DNA from: Dipteris shenzhenensis | Taxonomy: Eukaryota; Polypodiophyta; Polypodiopsida; Gleicheniales | Length of the DNA stretch: 64,000 nt | Direction: 5' to 3' (one strand) | NCBI GenBank assembly: GCA_047967505.1 | Contig: CM106540.1 | Shown here: positions 21,632 to 31,500 of the stretch, piece after piece | Position numbering within the stretch: position 1 is the first letter of the stretch | Layout: each line of letters opens with the position of its first letter | Program-made: the position numbers and the translations under genes | Notes under the pieces: generated by a model | Told to the model about the DNA's origin: nothing | The model's database searches: none | Seen by the model: only the letters and a program-made list of their open reading frames with translations

Positions 21632-22315
21632 ATGGGTGGTGAGTGATGATAAATAGTTGTACCTTCCACTTCATTATAAGTTGTACCTTCCAATATGTCA
21701 TAAGTTGAGTGTGAGTCTATTACGGAAATTATATTTCTGGTATATCTTGCTTTGGACATTATTATTTTAGTCAAGTGTGACTATGGCAAAGTACTGCATA
21801 GCTCACCGGACGCAGTAGGGGTCATAGTGGATCCTTTGTGTGGTTAGTTGGGGATGCCTAACTAGCTTGTGTTTTAACATGCTAGATGGTCAGTATTGTG
21901 GGTGATTCCATGTTAATACTGATGTCGCTAGTGTTATTGGTGTTGTGCTTGATTATTGTGCTTTGAGCGCGGTTATGTTGGGATCAATTGATTCGGTGAT
22001 TCATTCAATCGATTGTTAAAACTAATGTAATTGGCAGCTTGAGTACAAGTGATGGATCTCATAGTGAGGATTGGAGTTAGTGCGAGGGTACCGTGTCGCA
22101 CAGCGCATTATATATGGCCATGGGCCAACTTTGTATTTGCTTTATTATTGCAAGTTTGAGCAATATATTTTGTAGTGGACATAATTCATTTTTGGGCCCT
22201 AAGATGGCTATGTAAAGCAAATCCCTCATTTTGGAAGAGAGGGATATTTTTGGCTCCTTGGTGCTTTTATGAAATATCATAAATACTCTAGATGAGGAAG
22301 TGTGAGCCACTCATC
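21632..22315. other. Unrecognised, possible internal tail of a plus-strand LTR element
   Basis: No domain can be read on either strand. The polypurine tract at its right end suggests it may be the 3' internal part of a plus-strand LTR retroelement. Confidence 0.35.
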
Positions 22316-22330
22316 TAGGGGGGGAGATTG
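22316..22330 (+). other. Polypurine-tract-like sequence before a possible 3' LTR
   Basis: The purine run ctagggggggagattg is immediately followed by tgtccccagtctcc, a pattern typical of a Copia polypurine tract and LTR start. No second LTR copy was found in the window, so the LTR end cannot be set. The microsatellite at 22.5 kb would lie inside that LTR. Confidence 0.35.
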
Positions 22331-22497
22331 TCCCCAGTCTCCTGTCGTTTTCATGGTGTGATTGTGTTCTTCTTCTCCAATTGATTAAGTGGTGAATTTG
22401 TGTGAAGAGAATTACCTTTTGGTTTCAGAGTCTCTCCCTATAGAGTGTATGAGCATTGTATGTTACATGTAGAAGAGAGATGTGTGTGTAAAAGAGA

Positions 22498-22527
22498 GAT
22501 TGTGTGTGTGTGTGTGTGTGTGTGTGT

Positions 22528-22562
<35 letters not shown>

Positions 22563-22612
22563 AGATGGACAGACAGACAGACAGACAGACAGAGAGACAG
22601 AGAGAGAGAGAT
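22498..22612. repeat. Compound microsatellite (TG)n-(GA)n-(GACA)n-(GA)n
   Basis: Runs of tg (about 22,500-22,526), ga (about 22,530-22,560), then gaca units (about 22,568-22,592) and ga again follow each other. Several apparent ORFs on both strands across it are only translations of the repeat. Confidence 0.95.
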
Positions 22613-24359
22613 GCACGATGTAAATTGTGTAGAGAAAACTCTCTCTCAAAAGTAGCAATCAATTCTACACACAACAAACTTGCTTGATCCCATAGTCTTA
22701 TGTTCTTATTCTTATGTTTCTTATTTGTCATATTGCTAGTAGAGGAGCATCCTAAAGTCGAATTTGATCTCGACCTCTTCTGTAAAGTTGTAGATCATAA
22801 TTTCAGTTTTACAACAAAAAAAAGAGCTCCTCGGTTTAGAAGCAAAAGTTATGGTCGAAATAGTGAGTATTGTTTTTATCCAAGAAAGGTGCAACCTAGT
22901 TTTCCCCTCTTTTAGCTGGCTTTTCCACTTTATCCTTCTTTTCTTGCCCTTCACGAGATTAGACACTTTAAGTCATACAATGAAACCAATGCCTAGTAAT
23001 TGCCAGCCCCAAACAAAATGGCTAAAGTCTCAAGCCTTAGATTCTTCATCGATACCTTGTGTTCCACCATGAAAAAATCCCAAGAACAAAGAGAGCAAGG
23101 AAAACATAGTGGCGAATTGGAATTGGACGTTGATACCCAACTGAAGGGGTAATCAACTCCCCATATCATGTAATCTTTCATATCATTTGTCCTCAAAGTA
23201 AACTGTTGAGCCTAATCTTATTGAAGTGTATTTAGATCCACCACATTCTCCCCTTCCTAGGAGGGAATAATAACTAAGAAAAGTGTAGGCCAATGGAGTA
23301 GCAGGGTTTTCTTCCACATAGTTGGAAATGTTGAGGAGAGAAAGGATACATGCCAAAAAGACTACATAGGGGCCCCAAAGGAGATTGGTAAAGGAATATC
23401 CTCATCCATAGAGTTCATTTCCAATGCCTTGATTAGGATTGCAAAAAGGTTTTGAGTATGTATGGAACTCATTTAGAATTCTATTGCTATATTGCATTTT
23501 GATCCCATTTCTATGTTGCACTTTTGAGCATCTATGTAACTCATTCTATTGGATTCCATTTTGGCATTGCACTTTTGCTTCTCCTGGGTTCTTGTTGGCC
23601 TTCAAATAACAAAAACTAAATGTTCTATCAGCCTTAGCAAAGCAATGATTGTGATATGCTTGCTTAGAGTGATATTGTTTGAGTATTAGGAACAACGTTT
23701 GCTTTATTTGTATCCTTAGAGTTTTGCAAATGAATCATGATCGTGGTAGATGTATCTTGTTGATGTGATTATCATACACGTTTATATGTTGTATCAACTT
23801 GCTACTAACTATGGACTTCATTGTCAACATTTGTTCAATTTGGTAAGGACGATGGTGACAAATTGAAGTGGCTCCAATAATTGTTGGATTTCACTAAAGC
23901 TTTGGTGGATTGGTGAGGCATTATTAATTTAGCTCTAAGTAGGTGGTACATCAAGCCCATGTTCATACAATGGTGGAGCCACTATGTTTTCTATGTTCAT
24001 GTTCATGGTTTTAGGATGTTTTACACTTGCCAATGGGATTGTTCATAACACAAGCACCATGTTGTGCAATGATTTACAACAACAATGATCTCCTAGTGGC
24101 CTACAAAATGTTGTTGGTTGCATCTTTCTCATTGAGAGCAAAGTGGCCGTTTTCTTGCGGCTAGCATTTGGGATGAGTTTTGTGCACTTGTTAGAACAAT
24201 TGGGGTGTGAGGTTTCCACAAATCTAGGTTTGTGATGCAATTTGTCAAGCTATTTAGTGATGATGTTCACATGTTTTTTCAATTGTGGTTATTACAATTT
24301 GTTAAAAATTATAATTACCTTAAATTCCCCCTGTCATTCAGAACAGCATTTGAAGGCCA
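22613..24359. other. No recognisable gene
   Basis: There are no conserved protein motifs or terminal repeats. Short open stretches at 22,700-22,966 and 24,043-24,240 lack any support. Confidence 0.45.
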
Positions 24360-24826
24360 ATCATCCTAAATATTAGCCACTATAGATTCATTATCAAAGT
24401 TTGTAGAGAGACGCATTTTCATATTTTATGGGACTATGTCGCATTGAAGCCTGTCTGCAAGAGAACTATGAGTTGTTTTAGTACGATGCAATTGGCTTTT
24501 CCATTAAGATGGTAAATGGCGTTACTAGGAGATAAAGACTCCTTGAATGGTGCATTGTGGGAGGTAGTGAGAGCACTTATCTTGTATTATATTTGGAAGT
24601 CCCATAATAGTTCAATTTTCCAAAAGAATAGAAAGGTAGGAATCTGGTATAGAGATCTTGAAGAGTCCTTAAAAACAGTTTTTGGGTGTTTAAGAGGAAG
24701 AAACAAGTGTTTTAGGCTGGTAAGCCTAGTTATCAATATGCGTTGTAATTCACCTTGTAACTCATTAGAGGAGGCAGCCTATTTTACCAAAGTAATAAAG
24801 CTATATATTTTCTCACAAAAAAAAAG
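24360..24826 (+). pseudogene. LINE ORF2 C-terminal tail with poly(A)
   Basis: The plus strand reads a degenerate C-terminal ORF2 segment ending in LWEVVRALILYYIWKSHNSS then IFQ, the hydrophobic-IW-x-x-(R/H)N-x-x-x-F pattern found after the zinc-binding region of plant LINEs. It continues without a stop from 24,516 and ends near an aataaag signal (about 24,794) and an A9 run at about 24,817-24,826, as expected of a LINE 3' end. The element is strongly 5'-truncated, the usual outcome of target-primed reverse transcription. Confidence 0.5.
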
Positions 24827-26378
24827 CATTACCTTGAAATATATGATCCAAATATTTTTTTTTTTAATGAACACATTTTCACTGATTATAGGGTGGACAT
24901 ATAACATTTTCAGTAATTTTACTGCGAAAAGGAGAAGGATCTACATCGCTGGTGTATGCATAATATTTTCATTTCTTGGATTGCAATACAAGTATGAGAA
25001 CGATTGGCCATTGACATCTAGGTAATATGCCACTATCTTACACATTTGCTATTTTTCACTCGACTTCTTCAAGATAGTACTATACATGACTTCCTCAAAC
25101 ATGGAAGGACTTGTTCCCTCAAATTATAAATTTTTAGGGAAGGAAGTGTGCCACCTCACCGTGCATGGTTATAATAATTATGTTATAATAATTATGTTAC
25201 AGCTCATTCTTACAAAATGTACGAAACTTTGTTCTCTTTCCTCCCCCAAGATATATTGTTCAATATAAATTCTTATAACTTTTTGTATGTGCATCTTAAG
25301 GTGCAACATGCTATCGCTTCCTACTCTTCAACTTGCTACTATCTACTTTTGTGAGGTATTTTGCTACTATCTTATGCTTTCACCTTTTCCTTCGTCCACT
25401 ATTCACTCCAATTACAATTCTTAGGAAGAATATGCCAATTACACTGCCTCAATTTATATTGCCTCTTTCTAAACGCAGACAACAATTATTTTCGCATCTT
25501 GTGATAAGCTTGATAGCTATGCACATACTTGTAACTCTCATGGAAGCATAAAGGATTATCGCGACATGATGCCTAGTTGTAAGGAGGATGTTCAACAAGC
25601 GTATCGTTGCGCCTTCTCTCCTCTACATTGATTTTACGAGGATAAAAACGCATCCCTCGTTCAATATTCTTCCTTCATTTTCTCTCCCTCTGCATTTTTG
25701 TCTACTTTTGTCCTACCCACAATTGATAGACAAGGATGAAAGTTGGCTATACGAAACTATGGGGTCAGTTGAGGGGGGATATGAGGAGACTCCCTTGTGT
25801 TAAGGAAAATGAATTGACGAGTTATTGTGGTATCCTTGTGTCAAGGAAAATGAAGTGAATGAAAGATAATCACATTGAGCTTAACTTTATTCCAAATCAT
25901 TTTTTAGTTATTTTCGCCCATGGAGGCTAATTAACCTATGTTTATGCATGGGTTAATAGGTTAATCTTTTAAGCATATGCCTAAGAGAGGTGCACATTAT
26001 ATGTGATATTCAAGAAGGGATTTGAACCAATAATCTTGTGTTTCACACACGTGAGCTCTAAACAACTCTAAAGATAACTTATCTTTAATGCCCCCTTCAT
26101 CACTGGTCCAGTTTCTCTCCCACATCCCAATTAGCTCCCTCTTTAATGCCCCCTACCCTCCATCTTTAACCTATTAACCACGGACACAAAAAAAAAGGAG
26201 AGGATACGTGGCAGCTTGGAGGAGAAGAATTTGCCACGTGTTACAAAGAAGGAGCTCTTGGAGGGGGGGAGGTGGAAAGACAAGAGGCAGGCTTTGGGGA
26301 GGAGGCTTGGAGGGAGGGGAGGTGGTAAGACAACAGGCAGCTTTAAGGGCAAGGAGGAGATAGAAGGTCAATGGAATG
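24827..26378. other. No recognisable gene
   Basis: Low-complexity AT-rich DNA with a short direct repeat (ttataataattatg, twice near 25,170-25,197). No protein motif was seen on either strand. Confidence 0.45.
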
Positions 26379-26437
26379 GAGATGGAAGGTCACCTTCGGG
26401 AGATGGAAGGTCACCCTCGGGAGATGGAAGGTGTCAG
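26379..26437. repeat. 21-bp tandem repeat, nearly three copies
   Basis: Two full units (gagatggaaggtcacc plus ttcgg or ctcgg) at 26,379-26,399 and 26,400-26,420, and a partial third at 26,421-26,437. Confidence 0.85.
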
Positions 26438-26522
26438 AGCCATGGGTTAGACTTGGCCAGAATTTAAGAATCAAAGATCCACTTTCAGATGGGGAGTGGT
26501 TGAGGATGGTCATGCATCTTTG

Positions 26523-26539
26523 CCCGTGCAAAGCACGGG
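26523..26539. other. Perfect 7-bp hairpin, Helitron-end-like
   Basis: cccgtgc-aaa-gcacggg forms a perfect 7-bp stem with a 3-base loop and is followed by ttcagtactcgtt. Plant Helitron 3' ends often show a GC-rich hairpin of this kind shortly before CTRR-T. Here the tail is CTCG-T, one base off, so this is at most a degraded terminus. Confidence 0.3.
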
Positions 26540-26639
26540 TTCAGTACTCGTTACTTCAATTGAAACTCCTCCCCTCCCCCTTAATCATGGCCTTGCCCTC
26601 TTCCTTTTCCCATTTTTCAATGTGAGGGGGGATACCCAT

Positions 26640-26990
26640 GTGCATATTTTAACAAGGAGAAAATTTCACTAGGCCTTCCAAAGGCCATGAGATGTGACAA
26701 TCCTCTCACCCTTAGATTATGAGAGCCCTTAAAGCCCCTCTCATGTTATAGCATTCTTTCAAGGCCCTTGCACAATTCCCATAATAAGAGCATCCAAAAT
26801 AAAGGCTATGCCAAACAAGGTGAAAATTTCACTAGGTGTGCAAAAGGAGATGGGACAAGCTCACCCTTAGATTAGAACAACCTTTAAATCCCCTTTCAAG
26901 TTATCCTTCCTGTGATAGCATCATTTAAGGGCAACCTCACCCTCTCATGTTATCCTTCCATGATAGCATTCATTTAAAGCCCTTGGAGGA
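26640..26990. repeat. Imperfect tandem duplication (about 180 bp unit)
   Basis: Blocks around aaaatttcactagg, then cacccttagatta, then tcatgttat/tcaagttatcc and gcccttg recur in the same order at about 26,650-26,780 and 26,820-26,975, with substantial divergence. Confidence 0.55.
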
Positions 26991-27220
26991 TAGAGAAAGG
27001 CAAGAGAAACGCTTAGGCATTTGCCTTATTGTCCAATAGCAATAATGCATTTCCCAAAATTCTAAAAATGCCTAATTTATTATGCTTTGCCAAATTGAAG
27101 AATTGCTAAGGTTACAGAGGGCAAGCCCAAAAAACAAAAGTAATTAAAAAGGGCAAAGGGCAAAAAGGGAATAAATATCTGTTGAGGTCATAACAAGAAG
27201 TTGAATATGATTCATCGGGT

Positions 27221-27249
27221 TGAGAGAGAGAGAGAGAATAAGAAGCAGC

Positions 27250-27298
<49 letters not shown>

Positions 27299-27303
27299 GG
27301 GGG
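27221..27303. repeat. (GA)n microsatellite followed by a poly-G run
   Basis: A (ga)n tract (27,221-27,288, interrupted at about 27,238-27,251) leads straight into about 15 consecutive G. Minus-strand ORFs rich in Ser-Leu here are translations of the repeat. Confidence 0.92.
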
Positions 27304-27639
27304 TTGGGGAAAAAATAATGGGACCAAAATAGCAACAAGAGAAAAAGGGGGATGAAAAAGTGGAGCCTCAATTACAAGTCGAATGCCAAGTCATGGAAGA
27401 TTTAAAACTTACTCGAAATAGGCTTTTAGCTTCTTACACAAATCCCCATCACTAAGGCCTAGCCCAGGCAGGCCAACAAAAAGTACAAGCCAACAGTGCA
27501 AAATGTTTTTGGCCTGCCCAGAGGGAGAGGCTATAGTAATCGTTTTGCACTCTCAAAGATGATTAAATTCCTATCTGGGGCTGGCTGGATGGTAGAATTT
27601 CACTGGTGGTGGATTTTCTTTGTTGACTCGTGCAAACGG

Positions 27640-28079
27640 GTGTCCAACGCTGCTATTTTTATCCTATGTGCTTGCTATTTTTGTCCCCTTTTCTCTCTCT
27701 CTCTCTCTCTCTCTCCTTCTTCTTCTTGCTTGCTATTTTTGTCCCCATTTTTTTCTCCCCCTCTCTCTCTCCCCTTCTTCTTCTTGCTTTCTATTTTTGT
27801 CCCCATTTTTTTCTCCCCCTTTCTCTCTCTCTCCCCTTCTTGGCCTGGCCGTAGGAAAGGCTATAGTAATCAGTTGGTTTTGGTGCGTTTTTGTCCTCAT
27901 CCAATTGGCGCTTGCTATTTTTATCCCCATTTTTTTCTCCCCCTTTCTCACTCTCTTCTTCTTCTTCTTCTTCCAGGGCAACTATTTTTGTCCTCATCCA
28001 ATTGGTGCTTGCTATTTTTGTCGCCATATTTTCCTCCCCCTTCCGTTCTCTCTTCTTCTTCTTCATCTTCTTCAAGTGA
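27640..28079. repeat. TC-rich minisatellite upstream of the transporter gene
   Basis: Six degenerate units share gctatttttgtcccca followed by tttttttctccccc, a (tc)n run and cttcttcttcttg. A second repeated block, aggctatagtaatc, occurs at about 27,529 and 27,859. The long plus-strand frames through this region (up to 197 codons) are pyrimidine-rich artefacts. Confidence 0.85.
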
Positions 28080-28542
28080 TTTCTCTTAATTCCTATTGGT
28101 TGGGACATGCCATCTCCACCTTTTTCTCCTACTCCTTACTATTTCACTCCCTACTTTCTATTGGTCCACTCCCTCATGTCAAAGGGTGTTCCATTTTTTA
28201 ATGCGCAGCATCTCATAAAGGTTGTTCCAGTTTTTAATCCGCAGCATCTCATCCATTTGAAGACCGCACTCTCTCTCTATCGTTTCCCCCCCCACACGTG
28301 CCTGATGCAGCCAATTGCTCCTCCTCATTTGCTGTTGCTTCTAGAGCCAACAAGCCGAAAGTGCAAAATGTTTTATGAACTTGAAATGTTTTTAGAACTT
28401 AAAGTTGTGTTGGATCGCTGGAGCTTTCATGGCTGCTTGAGCTTCAAAGCTCTCCCCCCTTCTCGGCTATGGTTTCTAGGGTTTCCCTTCCTCCTTCCTG
28501 ATCGCCATCTCCTCCTCCCCCCTGCATGAATCCCACCTCGCC
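28080..28542 (+). promoter_or_regulatory. 5' flank and presumed 5' UTR of the transporter gene
   Basis: This segment lies between the TC-rich repeat and the start codon. It holds an inverted CCAAT (attggtcc at about 28,158), a small duplication (taatgcgcagcatctcat and taatccgcagcatctcat, 28,199-28,252) and a palindromic cacgtg at 28,295-28,300. The transcription start cannot be located by sequence alone. Confidence 0.4.
28295..28300. promoter_or_regulatory. G-box / ABRE-like element
   Basis: acacgtgc, centred 245 bp before the start codon, contains the G-box cacgtg and matches the ABA-response core ACGTG. ERD6-type transporters are often induced by dehydration or ABA in other plants. Here that is inference from one short motif. 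Confidence 0.3.
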
Positions 28543-31500
28543 ATGGCCAAGCTCACCTCTGACCCCGAGACCAGTGACGTCAACGGGGCCTTCGCCACCC
28601 CCCTCCTCAAGTCCCTCGTCAAATCTGCTAGCGGAAAGCGCAGGAGGAGATCCCGACGTGAGACGTTCAAAGGTAGCGTCGCGATTGCTGTCCTTTGCAC
28701 CGCCGTCGTAGGCCTTGGTCCTACGCAGTACGGATTCGCTGTGAGTTGCTCTCTCCCGCCTTGCGATTAATTTACATTTCAAGCATCCATTCCTATTTGG
28801 CCTTTTGTCAGCGCCGTATCGCTAGACGCAGAGAATTGGAGAGTAGCTACGAATCAGTAGCTCGTTTCTGCTGCTGTCTTCCGATCTTAATGTGTAGTCC
28901 GAAATCTGTGGTAAGTATCCGAGCGTTTGTTAAAATTTGTAATCCGATACCAAACGATCGAAGGACGCGCACAGTTTAGCCAGCATGGCGGGCATCCGAA
29001 ATGACTGTTCAATTTGCGATCGAGCGGTCGAAAATTCTCCAAATTGTTTTGAAACGGATGCTTACGAATACGTGATAAACCTTCATGCTGGTTACTATAA
29101 TACATGTGAATGAATTATCGTTGGAATGGTCCAAACTGCGTGTCGGCACTTTATCTGACGTAAATACCACAGCTGCCTTTTTAATCTTTGCATTATTAGC
29201 TAGCTCATTTGTCTGGCCGTCTTTGTCGTTGGTGATTGTGGGATCTATATCATCTGAGTGCCTTTGTTTTGTAGATTGGTTATACTTCGCCCGTAGAGAC
29301 AGCTATGATAGCATCCTTGGACATTACAACCACACAGGTATATTTGTAAGACCCTTGACGTGTCCGTGGCGTTCATGTCATGATACTGTTAATCCAGGCT
29401 GCAGTTATTTACGATGGCTCTTGGGCCCAAATCATAATGTGTACGAGATCTTTGTTTCCCTAGATTGCCTGTTCAAGTTACTTACTTGGAACAGGATCTG
29501 CATTGGCTTTAGTTCTCCCTCTTTGGTTCTCTCTCCAATGTTGGTGCCATGCTGGGAGCAGTACTCAGTGGTCAACTTGCAGAGTACCTCGGAAGGAAAG
29601 GGGTAAGCGTTATGCTAAGACTGCAGAGCCATGTCTTTAGGTATAAGAGACAAGAGGTCGAAAAGCCTTTTTGCAGCTAAGACAATATAGCACTTGCTGC
29701 AGGCTCTCGTGTTTGCAGCAATTCCAAATGTTGCCGGTTGGGTGGTCATTGCACTAGCTGAGGTATGCCATCTGCAGATGCAGTTTGCTTGTTTACTTCA
29801 GAATTGCTTGGTCTGAACCTGACAATCAAGGAAATAACTGCTGGATGGAGCATAGATATGTGTTTTTGACAGCTCATTTTCACAACAGGGTGCCACAAGC
29901 CTATACATTGGAAGGTTGCTGGTGGGTTTGGGAGTGGGTGTAATCTCTTTTACGGTTTGTGCCACCCAATTTGAGTGAACTCTGCTTAAGAAAATTTGAG
30001 GGTGGAGATATGCATGCGATTTCATTCTGATGCAGCTTGTGAAAGCTTAATCCATGAATTGGAAATGTTTAGCTGCTAGTGCAATTTCTGCTACTTGGAT
30101 GTCAGGTGACAATAATTGCTTATGGTATTGATGATGGCATTCTATATATCCTGCTTTGTTTGGTGTGATTTTTTAAATCAATTTTTCTAAATTTGGACAT
30201 GTATCTTTCTTAGGTTCCTATGTATATTGCTGAAATTGCTCCAAAGCACATGAGAGGATTGCTTGGAACTGCGAACCAGGTTTGTTGGCTAATTTTTGGA
30301 TTTTTCTCTCTGGAGCAGCGCATGGGGTGATGAAATCACACATGCATGTACCGCCAATAATTGATGGTCTAAGTCATCTGTGGTTTATTACAGTTTTGCA
30401 TCTCGCTGGGCATCGTACTTTCGTATGGATTGGGCATTGCTATCTCATGGCGTGCTCTCGCCATAGCTGGTGAGCTATTTAATCTCTTGGGATGAAGATG
30501 GCATTTTAGACTAGAGTGCCTTTCAAAATGATGCAAGGGATTTGAACAATGTCAAGGTGAAGGAATTTTCATTGACGAAGCAGGAAAGATGGTCCAGTTT
30601 TGTGAAGGCAAGGAAAACATTTTAAAATGGGAAATGAGGTTTGGGGCTGGGAGTGGGGGGGAAAACCTTCCATTATTTGTAAGGCATTTTTGATGCTGGC
30701 TTGATGAGAAATGGATTTATCGACAGAGTGCACAGTGAAGGTGTATTCCCAATGGGGTGTTATACAAAAATGCTTTTATGGCAGAGATTATATAGTACCA
30801 GGGCTAAAGCTTATGTTAGAAGGACTAGACCCACATGACCATGCCGTTGTAATATCCCCTTGATGGAGCCAAAAACAAGTCTCGCAAGAACTAGTGGCAC
30901 CTAAGTACCATGGTTGCACATGTTCATTAAGAATCAGGGTACAAATACATAAATATCATCTTTGATTCGTAAATAGACCAAATGGTACTTATGGTTCTAC
31001 TTTTTTCAAAGCTCTTAACTTTGGCTCCCAAATTCCAAATGGGTTGCACTCTTAATTTTGTTTAGAAAAATCAGTCACACACCCACACCTTACCAACAAA
31101 ACAAACCCTAACCCTAACCACAAACCTAACCTCTCTTCTGCCTCCTTCCTCTTCTCTCCACTAGGCCTGCACTAGCCTTTCCGCTAGGCTTGCGCTAGCC
31201 CCCCCCTCTCCTCCGCTAGGCCTGCGCTAGCCCGTGCTAGCTCTCCGCTCCCCTCTCGCATTTCATTAGCAGCAGTCTGGTGTAGTCCATGCCAGCACAC
31301 AGCCAGCTAGCAGCAGGAGTTGCACCTCCAGTCGCCCTGTCAACGCTAGCCCTTCAGCAGCGCCCTCCTCGCAAGCACCAACGCGTCAGCCAGAGCAGGA
31401 GCTTTGAGCAAGGGTTTGGGCTGAGCCCCCGACCCAACCCTGGGGTTAGTCACAGCAAGGGGGTGCCCAATACCAATATACATGCATGCCACCATGAATC

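Noticed and set aside
22425-22731. Ser/Leu/Thr-His-rich frames
   Set aside because: They are translations of the (TG)n/(GA)n/(GACA)n microsatellite.
27496-28201. Overlapping plus-strand frames of 193-197 codons
   Set aside because: They are translations of pyrimidine-rich tandem repeats (Ser/Leu/Phe/Pro runs), open in several frames at once, and end before the real gene.
28526-28711. Alternative upstream ATG at 28,526
   Set aside because: It is in a different frame from the transporter and encodes no family motif. The ATG at 28,543 has the better context.
31106-31119. Telomere-like ccctaaccctaacc
   Set aside because: Only two full units, inside a host-gene intron at the presumed start of LINE A. 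This is not a telomere, and an interstitial telomere would need more units.
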